From: Alphaproteobacteria bacterium
Lineage (GTDB): Bacteria > Pseudomonadota > Alphaproteobacteria > Micavibrionales > Micavibrionaceae
Length of the DNA stretch: 64,000 bases
Reading direction: 5' to 3'
NCBI GenBank assembly: GCA_020442385.1
Contig: JAGRKE010000015.1
Location: 160,170 to 224,169 of the forward strand
This document shows, in pieces, positions 27,201 to 36,791 of the stretch; positions within the stretch are counted from its first letter, which is position 1, and each line of letters begins with the position of its first letter. Below the pieces are notes generated by a model. It was not told where the DNA came from. It was given only the letters and a program-made list of their open reading frames with translations, and made no database searches. Both the position numbers and the translations under genes were made by a program.

Positions 27201-28086
27201 TAGCTCAGCGACTGAAAGCTTTAAAGAAGAAACGCATGCGTACAACCGTGCACACACCAAAGTGTCGCAGGAATTGTGGGAAGCCAAAGTCGGGCCGCAG
27301 CCGATTGTCGATGAAAAGGGCGGTGTTAAAATTCTGTTTATTGACGAGCGCCGTCGTCAGCAGATTGAGATGATTAATGAGCGGATCACAAGCAATGAAA
27401 CCGCGATTGAAAATTACGAGAAGGCCGTAAAGGCCGAGATGGCGCGTATTAAACGCACGGAAGATAAGATAAACGGTAATTACGATGATGTGAAAAAAGA
27501 ATCCTTCCGTAACGATTTGGTTGGTTATAAGGCAAACCTCAGAGGGTTGCTCAATCAGGATATCGATAGCGCTGTGACCGAGCTTTATGAGCAAAAGGCT
27601 TTGCTCAAGGAAATGGCCGGAACGGAATTCCGCGTTGTTGATGCGAACGAAGAAGGTTATGCCGAAATTCTGAAACAGCACCCCAATGGAAAATATAAGT
27701 ATCTAAAAACTGGTGAAGATGTCCAAGATTATGTTGCGGATGAGTTGAGACGTTTGGGCAATGCTGTTGCGCTAGGGGAAGATGGCGCTATTGCACTTGG
27801 CGAGAAGCCCAGAAACCGCTGGAAAGAAAAGGCGGCCAAGCGTCGCGAGAGATTGGAAAAACGCGAAGAACGTAAGCTTGAGCGCAAAGAAGAGGCATTG
27901 GCAAACACCTTTAATAAAGACGCAAGAGCCGAAAAAGACGGGCCTGAAGACGAACTTGATATTAAGCGTGACGCTGCGGCGAAACGTGACGAGTGGAAAC
28001 AAGACGCTGCCGTTCTGCCTGCCTATGCTGTACAGATCGATATTAAACCTGACCCCAAAGTTACAATTCCTACCAGCACCTCTTAA
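24211..28086 (+). CDS. 1291-residue protein of unknown function
   Basis: One of the longest genes here; it has no signal peptide and no clear membrane segment. Two short motifs resemble peptidoglycan-binding-domain repeats: GDFKADTEAALKEFAALY near residues 23-41 and DGNFDVKSQEALQKFLVGA near 615-635. The rest is acidic, mostly helical and repeat-poor until about 1160, where a Lys/Arg/Glu-rich tail begins (KEKAAKRRERLEKREERKLE). No enzymatic motif was found. Large proteins of this kind are sometimes secretion substrates, but that is a guess. Its 198-base leader carries a direct repeat GGCTTGCTTA / GGCTTGCTAA. A smaller co-directional gene follows after 93 bases. Confidence 0.75.
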   Translation: MPITEERAKVAYSMFSMLGIRTSGDFKADTEAALKEFAALYNSGDDIKEKLVYPGEYTKEFGQQVVKAAADLQSRLKRGLENINNPFADILNGGSVRGDLDRATGKVTLPATLTKTEDKTKYLIDELKSIAETVNIFDEALEVNWEVEGATVENAPEISNTADTNTPFNLDSNEALKRYEDQTIFMAYKKLIYKEQKDIPQGQALGGDFYKRHAEYLNKLVEDAKDIIDDLPNEDGVEDLLEELKLDDLPDYPEREDGEADAAYYGRTNDWVKEVTPFIKAFTGDDLQAEARKEGDVSGYNFQKGGWAWNTPLSLFYRETFQASPFGSNLENLLRVTDEMKMAMRVQDGIEAKTMGDGDAIFEQYDFLQQALSQPQENSFSIGAVWNPGGKYAIGGQTIEDRIDPEDETSPVVNYFEEYKKRIRDNAPRGYLGKDFADRSAVYVNGLIKQVRADLKIIHDNSEGLGLEDLLSDKNDPEKWAGENWAQNAEAFAVALGEKINSIDDYGIKNATASAAFESITEGSLKDLKFAYRVNKMFVQPEALDTYINTVLASGSAPQMNADGQYESSAGDYGADGGSGDPIADSSLAVETVLQEIIAPMMQQNGVTLEFDGAPDGNFDVKSQEALQKFLVGASMQRPNSPKLADLGATPWLYTAENGGKLAAGLKAYIRANPTLVAGKVNDGIKEIMVKKGIDPVDTVVVQGNKVVWASDDPSGETLHKKGEELNEEQIEMLCSYVDPEIDGFIANLNLLDQNNKLSKKQLAAPSDLLPPHMNMLVTGIFMVLDMLGIELPESFIDKINQFTTKLFGIDIRQMMPEGSMKGLSQFVGGDREGGLYERMQDLYSKALKEFNDDPEKLDAFVKDGMKQILGDDPELYKACEEKMGSAMDKAKGILAENPDQVGAASKAFAAAVLDGTGKSSAKSDVNADNEASSVSGVRPGVDEVLQAGTFSVEMLNISTDVEIDYSNEGYTNPDAGPSKVYDGVAAIEEEAQRIMGSSATESFKEETHAYNRAHTKVSQELWEAKVGPQPIVDEKGGVKILFIDERRRQQIEMINERITSNETAIENYEKAVKAEMARIKRTEDKINGNYDDVKKESFRNDLVGYKANLRGLLNQDIDSAVTELYEQKALLKEMAGTEFRVVDANEEGYAEILKQHPNGKYKYLKTGEDVQDYVADELRRLGNAVALGEDGAIALGEKPRNRWKEKAAKRRERLEKREERKLERKEEALANTFNKDARAEKDGPEDELDIKRDAAAKRDEWKQDAAVLPAYAVQIDIKPDPKVTIPTSTS

Positions 28087-28179
28087 ACCATGTTAGGCGC
28101 TTTGATGGGGCTTGCGCATGCGGCGCATCCGCGCGTATCATAATTATGCATCACAGTTATTCGGGGGCGCGCAATTCAA

Positions 28180-28836
28180 ATGTCCGATCTAAATCCACCA
28201 CAAGAACAGGCCTTAACGGCGGAGCGCTACGGCGAGTTGCTGAGCGCGGTTGAGCTTCTTTATATCAAAGGCAATATGAGCGCGCGAATTAAATTTTTTC
28301 AGGACTGGCCCGCGCCGGGACGCTATATTCTGGGCGAGGAGTTGATCGGCTTTGATACTGACGGTACGGATGATTTCGAGCGAAAGGCCGCGTTGGAAGA
28401 AGAAGCGGAAGAGCGCCGTTACGAATTTTATGACGAGCTTAAAACCTTGAGTGAAAAAAGTATTCAAAACGGCGTGCTTAATCTTGAGTATGTAAGTGGT
28501 TTAATGCAGCGCTGGGGGCGTGAGATTTCAGAACTTGTCTTTACGCCGCGTCATGTGGAGCGCGTATTTGGCAGCGCGCCGCGTTCGGAAACTTCTCAGC
28601 CCGCTCCGGCAAAGATGCCGCAGCGCGATATGGGGGTTGTGACCAAAGAAATTGAAGCGCAATATGCGCCTAACCCACTAGAAAAACCAAAGAATGATGA
28701 GCCGCTACCCACGCCGCGCGATATGGTGTTTTCAAAAAAGATTGCCGGACCGGGTATTGATAATGATGCGGATATAAAACCGATTGATACCGCGCCGCCA
28801 TCGCCCAACGCAGATGAGGACGGCAAGGAATCCTAA
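28180..28836 (+). CDS. hypothetical protein following the giant gene
   Basis: A 218-residue soluble protein. The first 130 residues are helical (YGELLSAVELLYIKGN, GKES-free charged helices such as RKAALEEEAEERRYEF); the C-terminal third is Pro-rich and disordered (PAPAKMPQRDMG, PKNDEPLPTPRD, DTAPPSPNADEDG). No known domain is seen. It follows the 1291-residue gene in the same direction, and its stop overlaps the end of ctaA on the other strand. A shared role with the giant protein is possible but unproven. Confidence 0.7.
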   Translation: MSDLNPPQEQALTAERYGELLSAVELLYIKGNMSARIKFFQDWPAPGRYILGEELIGFDTDGTDDFERKAALEEEAEERRYEFYDELKTLSEKSIQNGVLNLEYVSGLMQRWGREISELVFTPRHVERVFGSAPRSETSQPAPAKMPQRDMGVVTKEIEAQYAPNPLEKPKNDEPLPTPRDMVFSKKIAGPGIDNDADIKPIDTAPPSPNADEDGKES

Positions 28837-29858
28837 TCGGATTTTAACTGCCGCAGACAAGTTACCAATAAAATTAGAACCATAACCGCGCCCGCTTGGT
28901 GAAGAGCGGCAAGCGGAATGGCTACCTTCGAAAATAATGTGGCCATGCCCAAGCCGAACTGCACAAAGATCATGGCGGCGAGCATGTGAAGCGCGGGAAA
29001 CATATTTTTTCGCAACGCGGCGTGTCCCCAAAATCCGAGTACCATCAGCGCTGTTCCCATTGCCAGCCATCTGTGTGTAAACTGCACGCCGCCATGGGTT
29101 TCAAAGAAGTTAATCCAAAACGGTTCGTATTGATAAATGTCATCAGGCAACCACGTTCCGCCCATTTTCGGGAAGGTTTCATTGTAAATTAATCCGGCGT
29201 CTAGGCCAGCGGTATAAGCACCCCAGAACATCGTCATAATGAAAACGGCTAGTGTCAAAATTCCATGCGCGAAGAGTGTTTTATCGCTCCGGCGCTCCAG
29301 CGGTTTTAATGACAGGCCGAGCCAAACCAAAACCGCCATGATCAAAAAGGCGAGCGATAAATGCGCAGCAAGGCGATAGTGAGAAACATCGGGCTGATCG
29401 ATCAGGCCGCTCTTGACCATGTACCAGCCCATGAGTCCTTGCAGCCCGCCAAGAATAAAAACGCCCAGCAGTTTGAGTTTGTATCCTTGAGGAATTATCC
29501 TGCGTACCCAAAAGAAAAGCAGCGGTAGGGCGAAGACCAATCCAATCGTGCGCCCGAGTAATCGGTGAAACCATTCCCAGAAAAAGATGGTTTTAAAATC
29601 TGATAGCTCCATCCAGAAATTTTGTTTCATATATTCGGGTGATTGTTTGTAAAGCTCAAAGACGCGCGTCCATTCACCATCACTCATCGGTGGCAGTGCC
29701 CCCATAAGCGGTCGCCATTCAACCATAGAAAGGCCAGAGTCGGTCAGGCGGGTAATTGCTCCGACAATAATCATCGCATAGACCAGACCGCAGCAGGCAA
29801 AGAGCCAGTAGGCAATGGCCGATGGATTTTCGCGAGAGGGTGATGTCTGTTTGCTCAT
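28833..29858 (-). CDS. ctaA: heme A synthase (CtaA/Cox15)
   Basis: Converts heme O to heme A for aa3-type cytochrome oxidase. The protein has eight hydrophobic segments and the Cox15 signatures GAITRLTDSGLSMVEWRP, EFKRIFFWEW-like FKTIFFWEWFHRLLGR with the heme-ligand His, GLQGLMGWYMVKSGL, and a second half with FFETHGGVQFTHRWLA and LHQAGAVM carrying the later histidines. The frame extends to 29912; MSKQTSPS at 29858 gives 341 residues, close to the family norm. No ribosome-binding site decides the start clearly. Confidence 0.93.
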   Translation of the reverse strand: MSKQTSPSRENPSAIAYWLFACCGLVYAMIIVGAITRLTDSGLSMVEWRPLMGALPPMSDGEWTRVFELYKQSPEYMKQNFWMELSDFKTIFFWEWFHRLLGRTIGLVFALPLLFFWVRRIIPQGYKLKLLGVFILGGLQGLMGWYMVKSGLIDQPDVSHYRLAAHLSLAFLIMAVLVWLGLSLKPLERRSDKTLFAHGILTLAVFIMTMFWGAYTAGLDAGLIYNETFPKMGGTWLPDDIYQYEPFWINFFETHGGVQFTHRWLAMGTALMVLGFWGHAALRKNMFPALHMLAAMIFVQFGLGMATLFSKVAIPLAALHQAGAVMVLILLVTCLRQLKSD

Positions 29859-29954
29859 GAGGCATACAGATAAGTCTTTTGCAGGGCGCTGTCTATCCCC
29901 CTTGAGCAACAATAGAGATTGCCGCGCGCAGGCGGAGTTGGTAAACCCTTATCT

Positions 29955-30758
29955 ATGGGTCGTTTTGATTTCATTGAATCTGCCGCTTCCGGCTATCGCT
30001 TTTTGATGCTCCAGCATGAACTTGTTGGGCGGATGATGCTTGTGCCGCTTTTGGTAAAAATCACCAGCTTTGTTGTGATCACCGCTTTGGCGCTGGATGA
30101 TAACTATTTGCGTCAAGGCTTGATGCTCATTCCATCTTTTTTCTTTGAAGGTTGGCTGGTGGCGCAGCTTGCGCGCTTGGCCATTTTTGAAGAAGATGTG
30201 TCCGCTCTTTTGACCGGGGATCGGCGTAAAGATATGGAGATTTTGCACACGCGCTTTCGTGCCGTGATGGCGGCAACGCTGATCTACGTTTTAACTAAGC
30301 TGGTTATTTCCTTTGTGTCGGGTTTGGCGCTGCAAGCCAATGGTGGCTATCAGAACACGGCCGCCGCAGTGGAGCCCTCCAGCGGCGGATTTCTCGCGGC
30401 CTTCATCGCGCTGGGTATCGCGATCTGGAGCTTTCGGTATTTGTGGCTGTATATCCCCGCTGCGCTCGATTATCCCATGGAGGATTTCCTAAAACGAATC
30501 CGATCATTCAAGGTTTCTGTTTTGATGATCGCGACGTGGATGCTGTGTTTCATTCCGCTGGCTTTAATGTTCATGATGATCTCTGAGGTTTTGGTGTCCA
30601 TCTTCCCGGCCGATGCTTCAGGAGAGGTGTCCATGACATATCGCTATATCATGGTGTGCGTTCAGGCGGTGCTTGAGCTATTAATTACCATTGTCTCAAG
30701 CGTTGCGATGGCGTATGGACTGTCATCATTTTATAAAAAGGGGCAAAAGCGCCGATGA
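29955..30758 (+). CDS. multi-pass membrane protein, unknown
   Basis: A 267-residue integral membrane protein with about five hydrophobic segments (LVPLLVKITSFVVITALAL, LIPSFFFEGWLVAQLARL, AATLIYVLTKLVISFVSGLAL, FLAAFIALGIAIWSFRYLWLY, MIATWMLCFIPLALMFMMI). No family is recognised. The ATG at 29955 is preferred over an upstream TTG at 29919. Its last four bases overlap the ferredoxin start (ATGA), so the two are translationally coupled and may act together. Confidence 0.75.
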   Translation: MGRFDFIESAASGYRFLMLQHELVGRMMLVPLLVKITSFVVITALALDDNYLRQGLMLIPSFFFEGWLVAQLARLAIFEEDVSALLTGDRRKDMEILHTRFRAVMAATLIYVLTKLVISFVSGLALQANGGYQNTAAAVEPSSGGFLAAFIALGIAIWSFRYLWLYIPAALDYPMEDFLKRIRSFKVSVLMIATWMLCFIPLALMFMMISEVLVSIFPADASGEVSMTYRYIMVCVQAVLELLITIVSSVAMAYGLSSFYKKGQKRR

Positions 30759-31069
30759 AAATTTATGTGACCGATCCTGACGGAACAGAACACGCGCTGG
30801 ACGCGGTGGAGGGCTGGCGCGTGATGGAGATTATACGCGATCACGGCCTGCCGATTAAGGCCGAGTGTGGCGGTGCGTGTGCTTGCGCGACGTGTCATGT
30901 TTATGTGGATGAGGCCTGGCTGGATAAAATTGCCCCGATGAATGAGGAAGAGGAATATATGCTCGATGAAGCGTTCGAGCTCGAAGACAATTCCCGCCTG
31001 TCCTGCCAGATTATAATGAGCGAAGAGCTCGACGGACTGAAAGTCAAAATTGCGCCATCGGCGAATTAA
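30755..31069 (+). CDS. adrenodoxin-type [2Fe-2S] ferredoxin
   Basis: A 104-residue plant/vertebrate-type ferredoxin. The cluster ligands lie in AECGGACACATCHVYV (Cys-x5-Cys-x2-Cys) and the fourth Cys in NSRLSCQIIMSEEL. It is of the adrenodoxin/FdxB kind used in iron-sulfur assembly or in cytochrome P450 and heme A synthase electron transfer. Heme A synthesis with ferredoxin is known in Cox15 systems, and ctaA is nearby on the other strand, which makes that link attractive. It is coupled to the upstream membrane protein. Confidence 0.92.
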   Translation: MKIYVTDPDGTEHALDAVEGWRVMEIIRDHGLPIKAECGGACACATCHVYVDEAWLDKIAPMNEEEEYMLDEAFELEDNSRLSCQIIMSEELDGLKVKIAPSAN

Positions 31070-31333
31070 TTACTGAAGTGTGGCTTCCCATTCCGCATAG
31101 CGGTAATCGCCGGGGGTGATGAGCTCTTTCTTTGCGACATAAACTGAATGAAGTTTGCCTTCAATTTCCTTGGTCCAGAAATCAAGAAATTTATGAAGCT
31201 GCGGGAATTTTGGCGCGATATCGTAATCCTGCCAGATATATTCCTGCAAAAGATGGGCGTGATCGGGCATGTGATAAACAATATTCGCCGTAATCAGGCG
31301 GTAATTCTGCAATTGTTTGCGAAGATCAGCCAT
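31070..31333 (-). CDS. usg: Usg family protein
   Basis: An 87-residue protein matching the alphaproteobacterial Usg family by its YRLITANIVYHMPDHAHLLQ, EYIWQDYDIAPKFPQLHKFL and EIEGKLHSVYVAKKELI segments. The function of Usg is not established. It is convergent with the ferredoxin gene, the two stops being adjacent at 31069/31070. A 307-base stretch then separates it from groES, holding the heat-shock promoter. Confidence 0.9.
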   Translation of the reverse strand: MADLRKQLQNYRLITANIVYHMPDHAHLLQEYIWQDYDIAPKFPQLHKFLDFWTKEIEGKLHSVYVAKKELITPGDYRYAEWEATLQ

Positions 31334-31456
31334 AGGTGTAACCTCCTGTATTGCCGCGCTTTTTTACATGCGCTTGTGGTCTATTTTATCATGCCTTCCC
31401 CTTTATGATACACGCAGAATCTTCTCAAACCCTTAATAATCAACAGCTACAGACGC

Positions 31457-31483
31457 TTAGCACACCGCAGTGCACAGTGCTAA
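31457..31483. promoter_or_regulatory. upstream CIRCE-like element
   Basis: TTAGCACAC-N9-CAGTGCTAA matches the HrcA-binding CIRCE inverted repeat (TTAGCACTC-N9-GAGTGCTAA) with one mismatch in each arm. It lies 63 bases upstream of a second CIRCE and just before the -35. Confidence 0.75.
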
Positions 31484-31489
31484 AAAAGC

Positions 31490-31518
31490 TTGAAATTTTT
31501 TGGACTCTGTCCTATATC
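31490..31518 (+). promoter_or_regulatory. groESL sigma-70 promoter
   Basis: TTGAAA (31490-31495), 17-base spacer, TATATC (31513-31518). It is flanked on both sides by CIRCE elements, and the start site would fall inside the downstream one. Confidence 0.7.
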
Positions 31519-31519
31519 T

Positions 31520-31546
31520 CTGGCACTCGCTTGAAACGAGTGCTAA
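31520..31546. promoter_or_regulatory. downstream CIRCE element
   Basis: CTGGCACTC-N9-GAGTGCTAA: eight or nine positions of each consensus arm are kept. It begins two bases after the -10, so bound HrcA would block transcription of groES-groEL. Confidence 0.9.
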
Positions 31547-31640
31547 AGCACTTCAAAAGCGCGTATGGAGGGGCTTTTGACTGGCCTCATGTGAGGCAGG
31601 AAAGAGCCTGCTTGTTAACTTAAAACTGGAGAAAAACGAA

Positions 31641-33619
<1,979 letters not shown>

Positions 33620-33650
33620 TCGCGTAAGCTGACTATTACAGACATAATTA

Positions 33651-33681
33651 AAGGCCGCTCTGAAAACGGGCGGCCTTTTTT
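33651..33681 (+). terminator. groESL terminator
   Basis: AAGGCCGC (33651-33658) pairs with GCGGCCTT (33670-33677) over an 11-base loop, followed by a T-run. It also faces the minus-strand methyltransferase gene ending at 33701. Confidence 0.9.
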
Positions 33682-33700
33682 ATTCGATTTTTTTCTTTAA

Positions 33701-34402
33701 TTAGAAAGACAAATCTTTTTTCTCGGCCATCATAATTGTGTAATGGCTCATCTTGCCTGGGTTGGTTGATGATTCAATTTCTTGGCCCTTCACAAAGCTT
33801 AGAATCTTGAACTTTTTACTGAAGGTTTTTTCAAAGCGTTCTTCGCTCCAGAAACTGATAATGTGACCTTCACGACCTTTTACAGTGTCCTTATAAGCCG
33901 CACGTCCGTCTTCCAGCTTTATCATTTGTTCGGGGTCGAAGTCGCGCTCATCTCTTGCTGAGATGAACAAAAGTCCACCGCTTTTGAGTCCTCTTGCGGC
34001 GCTGTTTGCAAACGCTCTTACAAGGCCGTTATCTTTGAGAAGGTGTAAGACGCGGTGGCTGTATATTGCATCAAAATATTCTTGTGGCAGGGCGGCGCTT
34101 GTAAACTCGCCGAACGTCAAATGCGATTTGTTGGAAAGTCCAAATTTTTTGAGTTCTTGTACGGCGAGATTAAGACCAACCGTTGATTCTTCAAGGCCGT
34201 GAACAAAATGCCCTTCTTTAACAAGTTCCGCGATGTCACGCCCATAACCGAAGCCAACCTCAAGAACTTTCGAAGCGGGGGCAAGTTTTTCAGCAAGAAG
34301 TTTTGCTGTTTCGCTTGGTTCCCAACCCCAAATCGCACCTTCTTTGGTGTATCGCTTGTCCCAAAGAGTTTCGCTGTTGTTTAAGCTGTTATTTGATACC
34401 AT
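33701..34402 (-). CDS. class I SAM-dependent methyltransferase
   Basis: A 233-residue Rossmann-fold methyltransferase. Motif I is KVLEVGFGYGRDIAELV near residue 45, and the acidic motif II and post-I segments are HGLEESTVGLNLA and YFDAIYSHRVLHLL. The N-terminus LWDKRYTKEGAIWGWEPSE resembles tellurite-resistance TehB-like or thiol methyltransferases. The substrate is not known. It is convergent with groL and lies just downstream of an XRE regulator gene on the same strand, 38 bases apart. Confidence 0.82.
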   Translation of the reverse strand: MVSNNSLNNSETLWDKRYTKEGAIWGWEPSETAKLLAEKLAPASKVLEVGFGYGRDIAELVKEGHFVHGLEESTVGLNLAVQELKKFGLSNKSHLTFGEFTSAALPQEYFDAIYSHRVLHLLKDNGLVRAFANSAARGLKSGGLLFISARDERDFDPEQMIKLEDGRAAYKDTVKGREGHIISFWSEERFEKTFSKKFKILSFVKGQEIESSTNPGKMSHYTIMMAEKKDLSF

Positions 34403-34440
34403 TCTCTATGTATTCCGTTACGCAGTTTACTCAGTTGTAT

Positions 34441-35106
34441 TTATGTTTCGGGATCTATCGCTATGTGATCCCAGGCAACCCTAAAGAGGTTGCGATAGCC
34501 TTCGGCGAAATCAGAATGATGCATAATCATAATTTCCACATCATCGTTCATGAAATTCAGGAACGCCAACTTGTCATGATAAGAGTAGAAGGATTTATCG
34601 TTAAATAGTCCTTCCGGCAACCACTTATATTGTGAATAAGCTTTGGTTGGAAAGTTTTTGTCGCCTTCTTTCACAAGAATTCTTACATCCATGACGGCTT
34701 GGTCTTTTGTCATGCGGTCTGTATGGTTTTTCCACTTTTCAGGTCCCATCCACTTAATCCAGTTTTCATGGACAACGTTTGAAAGAAAAACTTCTGTTGG
34801 GTTCTCCGCTGTGCCGTGTTGAATGGCTGTGTTGTAAACATCGTCCAAAAAGAAGCTAAACCCTTCTGGTCCATGATATGTTTTAACTTCGCCTGTGCGC
34901 TTTTTAACACCCGTCGTGCCTAAAAACTCGATATCCGCCAGATCGAAGGCGCTCATGATTTTTTGCATAGTTTTGGAGTTGGGTTTGTTCGTGCCATTTT
35001 CAATGCGCGCAATACCCGTTTGTGACAGACCTGCGTGGTCTGCCAAATCAGACTGGCTCCAGTCCAGAAGCGCTCTGGCGGCGCGTATTTGTTCAATCGT
35101 CAGCAT
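34441..35106 (-). CDS. XRE-family transcriptional regulator with C-terminal sensor-like domain
   Basis: A 221-residue protein. Residues 1-60 are a helix-turn-helix: IRAARALLDWSQSDLADHAGLS, QTGIARIENGTNKPN. The remaining 150 residues form a domain I do not know (FLDDVYNTAIQHG, FLSNVVHENWIKWMGPEKW, NFMNDDVEIMIMHHSDFAEGY). It may sense a ligand. It is co-directional with the methyltransferase and may control it. Confidence 0.75.
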   Translation of the reverse strand: MLTIEQIRAARALLDWSQSDLADHAGLSQTGIARIENGTNKPNSKTMQKIMSAFDLADIEFLGTTGVKKRTGEVKTYHGPEGFSFFLDDVYNTAIQHGTAENPTEVFLSNVVHENWIKWMGPEKWKNHTDRMTKDQAVMDVRILVKEGDKNFPTKAYSQYKWLPEGLFNDKSFYSYHDKLAFLNFMNDDVEIMIMHHSDFAEGYRNLFRVAWDHIAIDPET

Positions 35107-35241
35107 TTAAGGCCGTGCTCGCATATAATCTAAAGATGTAACTTTATAAGCATAAAATATGCATTTGTCTACAAAAAAGAGATATGTAAATATAAAAAAG
35201 TATAAAAAAACACATTTAGGGTAAAAAATTATACTTTTTTC

Positions 35242-35269
35242 TTGACGCTGTCTAGATTTCTGGTATAAA
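35242..35269 (+). promoter_or_regulatory. strong sigma-70 promoter
   Basis: TTGACG (35242-35247), 16-base spacer, TATAAA (35264-35269). It stands in an AT-rich stretch and points toward the terminator at 35379, with no good ORF between. Confidence 0.65.
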
Positions 35270-35275
35270 AACGAC

Positions 35276-35406
35276 ACGAAAGCACAAATATTATTCATAA
35301 TTTCAATATCAGTCGTGCACTGATCTCCTTAGATTATGAGTTCTACGCTTTTATGAATCCCCACACACAAAACTTTATAACCGGCTCCTCGTAGCCGGTT
35401 TTTTCT
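35276..35406 (+). ncRNA. candidate small RNA, about 130 nt
   Basis: A strong promoter at 35242-35269 is followed by 105 non-coding bases and a textbook terminator (AACCGGCT/AGCCGGTT at 35379-35400 plus T-run). An outer pair ACACACAAA (35363-35371) / TTTGTGTGT (35406-35414) would extend it. No ORF of more than a few codons is present. The rest of the 386-base gap before mutM is AT-rich. The alternative is an attenuated leader for mutM, which starts 90 bases further on. Confidence 0.55.
35379..35406 (+). terminator. intrinsic terminator upstream of mutM
   Basis: Eight-base stem AACCGGCT/AGCCGGTT, six-base loop, then TTTTCTTT. It follows the candidate RNA. Confidence 0.85.
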
Positions 35407-35492
35407 TTGTGTGTATTCACGCGTTACTACGAGGGGGCGTTGGGTTCATAAAAATAATTGCTTTGCGCGCTTGCTGCTTTATATACAGTCTC

Positions 35493-36338
35493 ATGCCAGA
35501 GCTTCCTGAAGTTGAAACTGTCCGCCGTGGTCTTGTGCCAGCTATGCAGGGCCAATCGATAAAAAACGTCACGTTAAACCGTATGGATTTGCGCAGGGCT
35601 ATTGATCCTGATTTTAAGGACCGGCTGGAGGGGGCGCAGGTAAAAAATCTAATCCGGCGCGGTAAATATATTCTAGCCTTCCTCGATAATAGCAGTGGAT
35701 TCGTTTTGCATCTGGGGATGTCGGGACGCATCCATATATATAAGTGCGGCGAGTCTTATGAAGCGGCAAAGCACGACCATGTGATTTGGGATATGGGTGA
35801 CGGCGGGCGCATTGTTTTTAACGATCCCCGCCGTTTTGGCATGCTGTATTTGATTTCAGAGAGTGATTGGCATGCACACGCCCCGTTCAACCAGATGGGG
35901 CCCGAGCCGCTGAGCAATGAATTTTCAGGGCAGGTGCTTTATGAGGCTTTAAGACATAAGCGTGGGCCCATAAAGACGTTGCTTTTAGATCAGCGCGTAG
36001 TGTCGGGCGTGGGCAATATTTATGCCTGCGAAGCTTTATATGAGGCGGGAATTCACCCTGAGCGCTCTGGCGAAAGTTTAGAAGCGGATGAAACTGAGTG
36101 CCTGACCACCTCTATTCGGAACGTTTTAACCAAAGCGATTGAGGCAGGTGGTAGCACGCTGAAGGATTATAAGAAGACGGATGGCTCGCTGGGCTATTTC
36201 CAATATAGCTTTTCCGTGTATGATCGCGAAGGTCGCTCGTGCCCGGCTTGCGGCTGTGATACGCTAGAGGCAGGATGCGTAAAGCGGATTGTGCAATCTG
36301 GGCGCTCGACTTTTTATTGTTCACGAAGACAAAGGTAA
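35493..36338 (+). CDS. mutM: formamidopyrimidine-DNA glycosylase, altered zinc finger
   Basis: Removes 8-oxoguanine and other oxidised bases from DNA. The required N-terminus MPELPEVETVRRGL gives the catalytic Pro and Glu, and fixes the start at 35493. HLGMSGR and the DPRRFG motif fit the family, as does NIYACEALYEAGIHPE. The C-terminal zinc finger reads CPAC near residue 250, then a longer insert with an extra Cys pair, and ends FYCSRRQR where the family has CxxC. The last zinc ligand Cys is therefore replaced by Arg. The enzyme may use another Cys or bind zinc poorly. The next gene starts 5 bases after its stop. Confidence 0.92.
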   Translation: MPELPEVETVRRGLVPAMQGQSIKNVTLNRMDLRRAIDPDFKDRLEGAQVKNLIRRGKYILAFLDNSSGFVLHLGMSGRIHIYKCGESYEAAKHDHVIWDMGDGGRIVFNDPRRFGMLYLISESDWHAHAPFNQMGPEPLSNEFSGQVLYEALRHKRGPIKTLLLDQRVVSGVGNIYACEALYEAGIHPERSGESLEADETECLTTSIRNVLTKAIEAGGSTLKDYKKTDGSLGYFQYSFSVYDREGRSCPACGCDTLEAGCVKRIVQSGRSTFYCSRRQR

Positions 36339-36343
36339 GATTA

Positions 36344-36733
36344 ATGACATTTATTCGTATAGCGCTGATCGCTCTATTTATAATGAGTGTTCCAACTCTA
36401 AGCGGCCGCGCTGCCGCGCAAACGCCTGGCGCGAACACACAGCCCGTCTTTTTTAGCGCCATTCCCGATCTGCCGATTATGCCGGGTCTGCGCGAGTTGC
36501 CTGATCAGACGGTTGTTTTTGATAAGGCGCAGGGGCGCATTGTCGAATCGGTCGCTTTTATCGAATCGCAGTTTGAAGAAGAGGTGCGCCGTTATTACCA
36601 GACAACTTTGCCGCAGCTTGGTTGGGTGGCCGCCGGTGATCTGGATTATGTGCGCGCAGAGGAGCGTTTGCACCTCAGTTTTGAGCGTATTGAGGATGAA
36701 CGATTCTTGCATGTGCGAATCGCACCTCAGTAG
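36344..36733 (+). CDS. secreted hypothetical protein
   Basis: A 129-residue protein with a signal peptide (IRIALIALFIMSVPTLS, cleavage near AAAQT at residue 25). The mature part contains PVFFSAIPDLPIMPGLRELPD, EEEVRRYYQTTLPQLGWVAAG and a beta-rich end ERLHLSFERIEDERFLHVRI. It is unrecognised. The frame runs further 5', but ATG 36344, 5 bases after mutM, gives the signal sequence. Co-transcription with mutM is likely. Confidence 0.75.
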   Translation: MTFIRIALIALFIMSVPTLSGRAAAQTPGANTQPVFFSAIPDLPIMPGLRELPDQTVVFDKAQGRIVESVAFIESQFEEEVRRYYQTTLPQLGWVAAGDLDYVRAEERLHLSFERIEDERFLHVRIAPQ

Positions 36734-36791
36734 CGGCGGAACAAAGCGGCCGGGATAAGATTCTGGAATAGCTAAAAAATACATCTATTGC

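Noticed and set aside
27205..27681. 158-residue minus-strand frame
   Set aside because: It is antisense inside the long giant gene and lacks a ribosome-binding site or motif.
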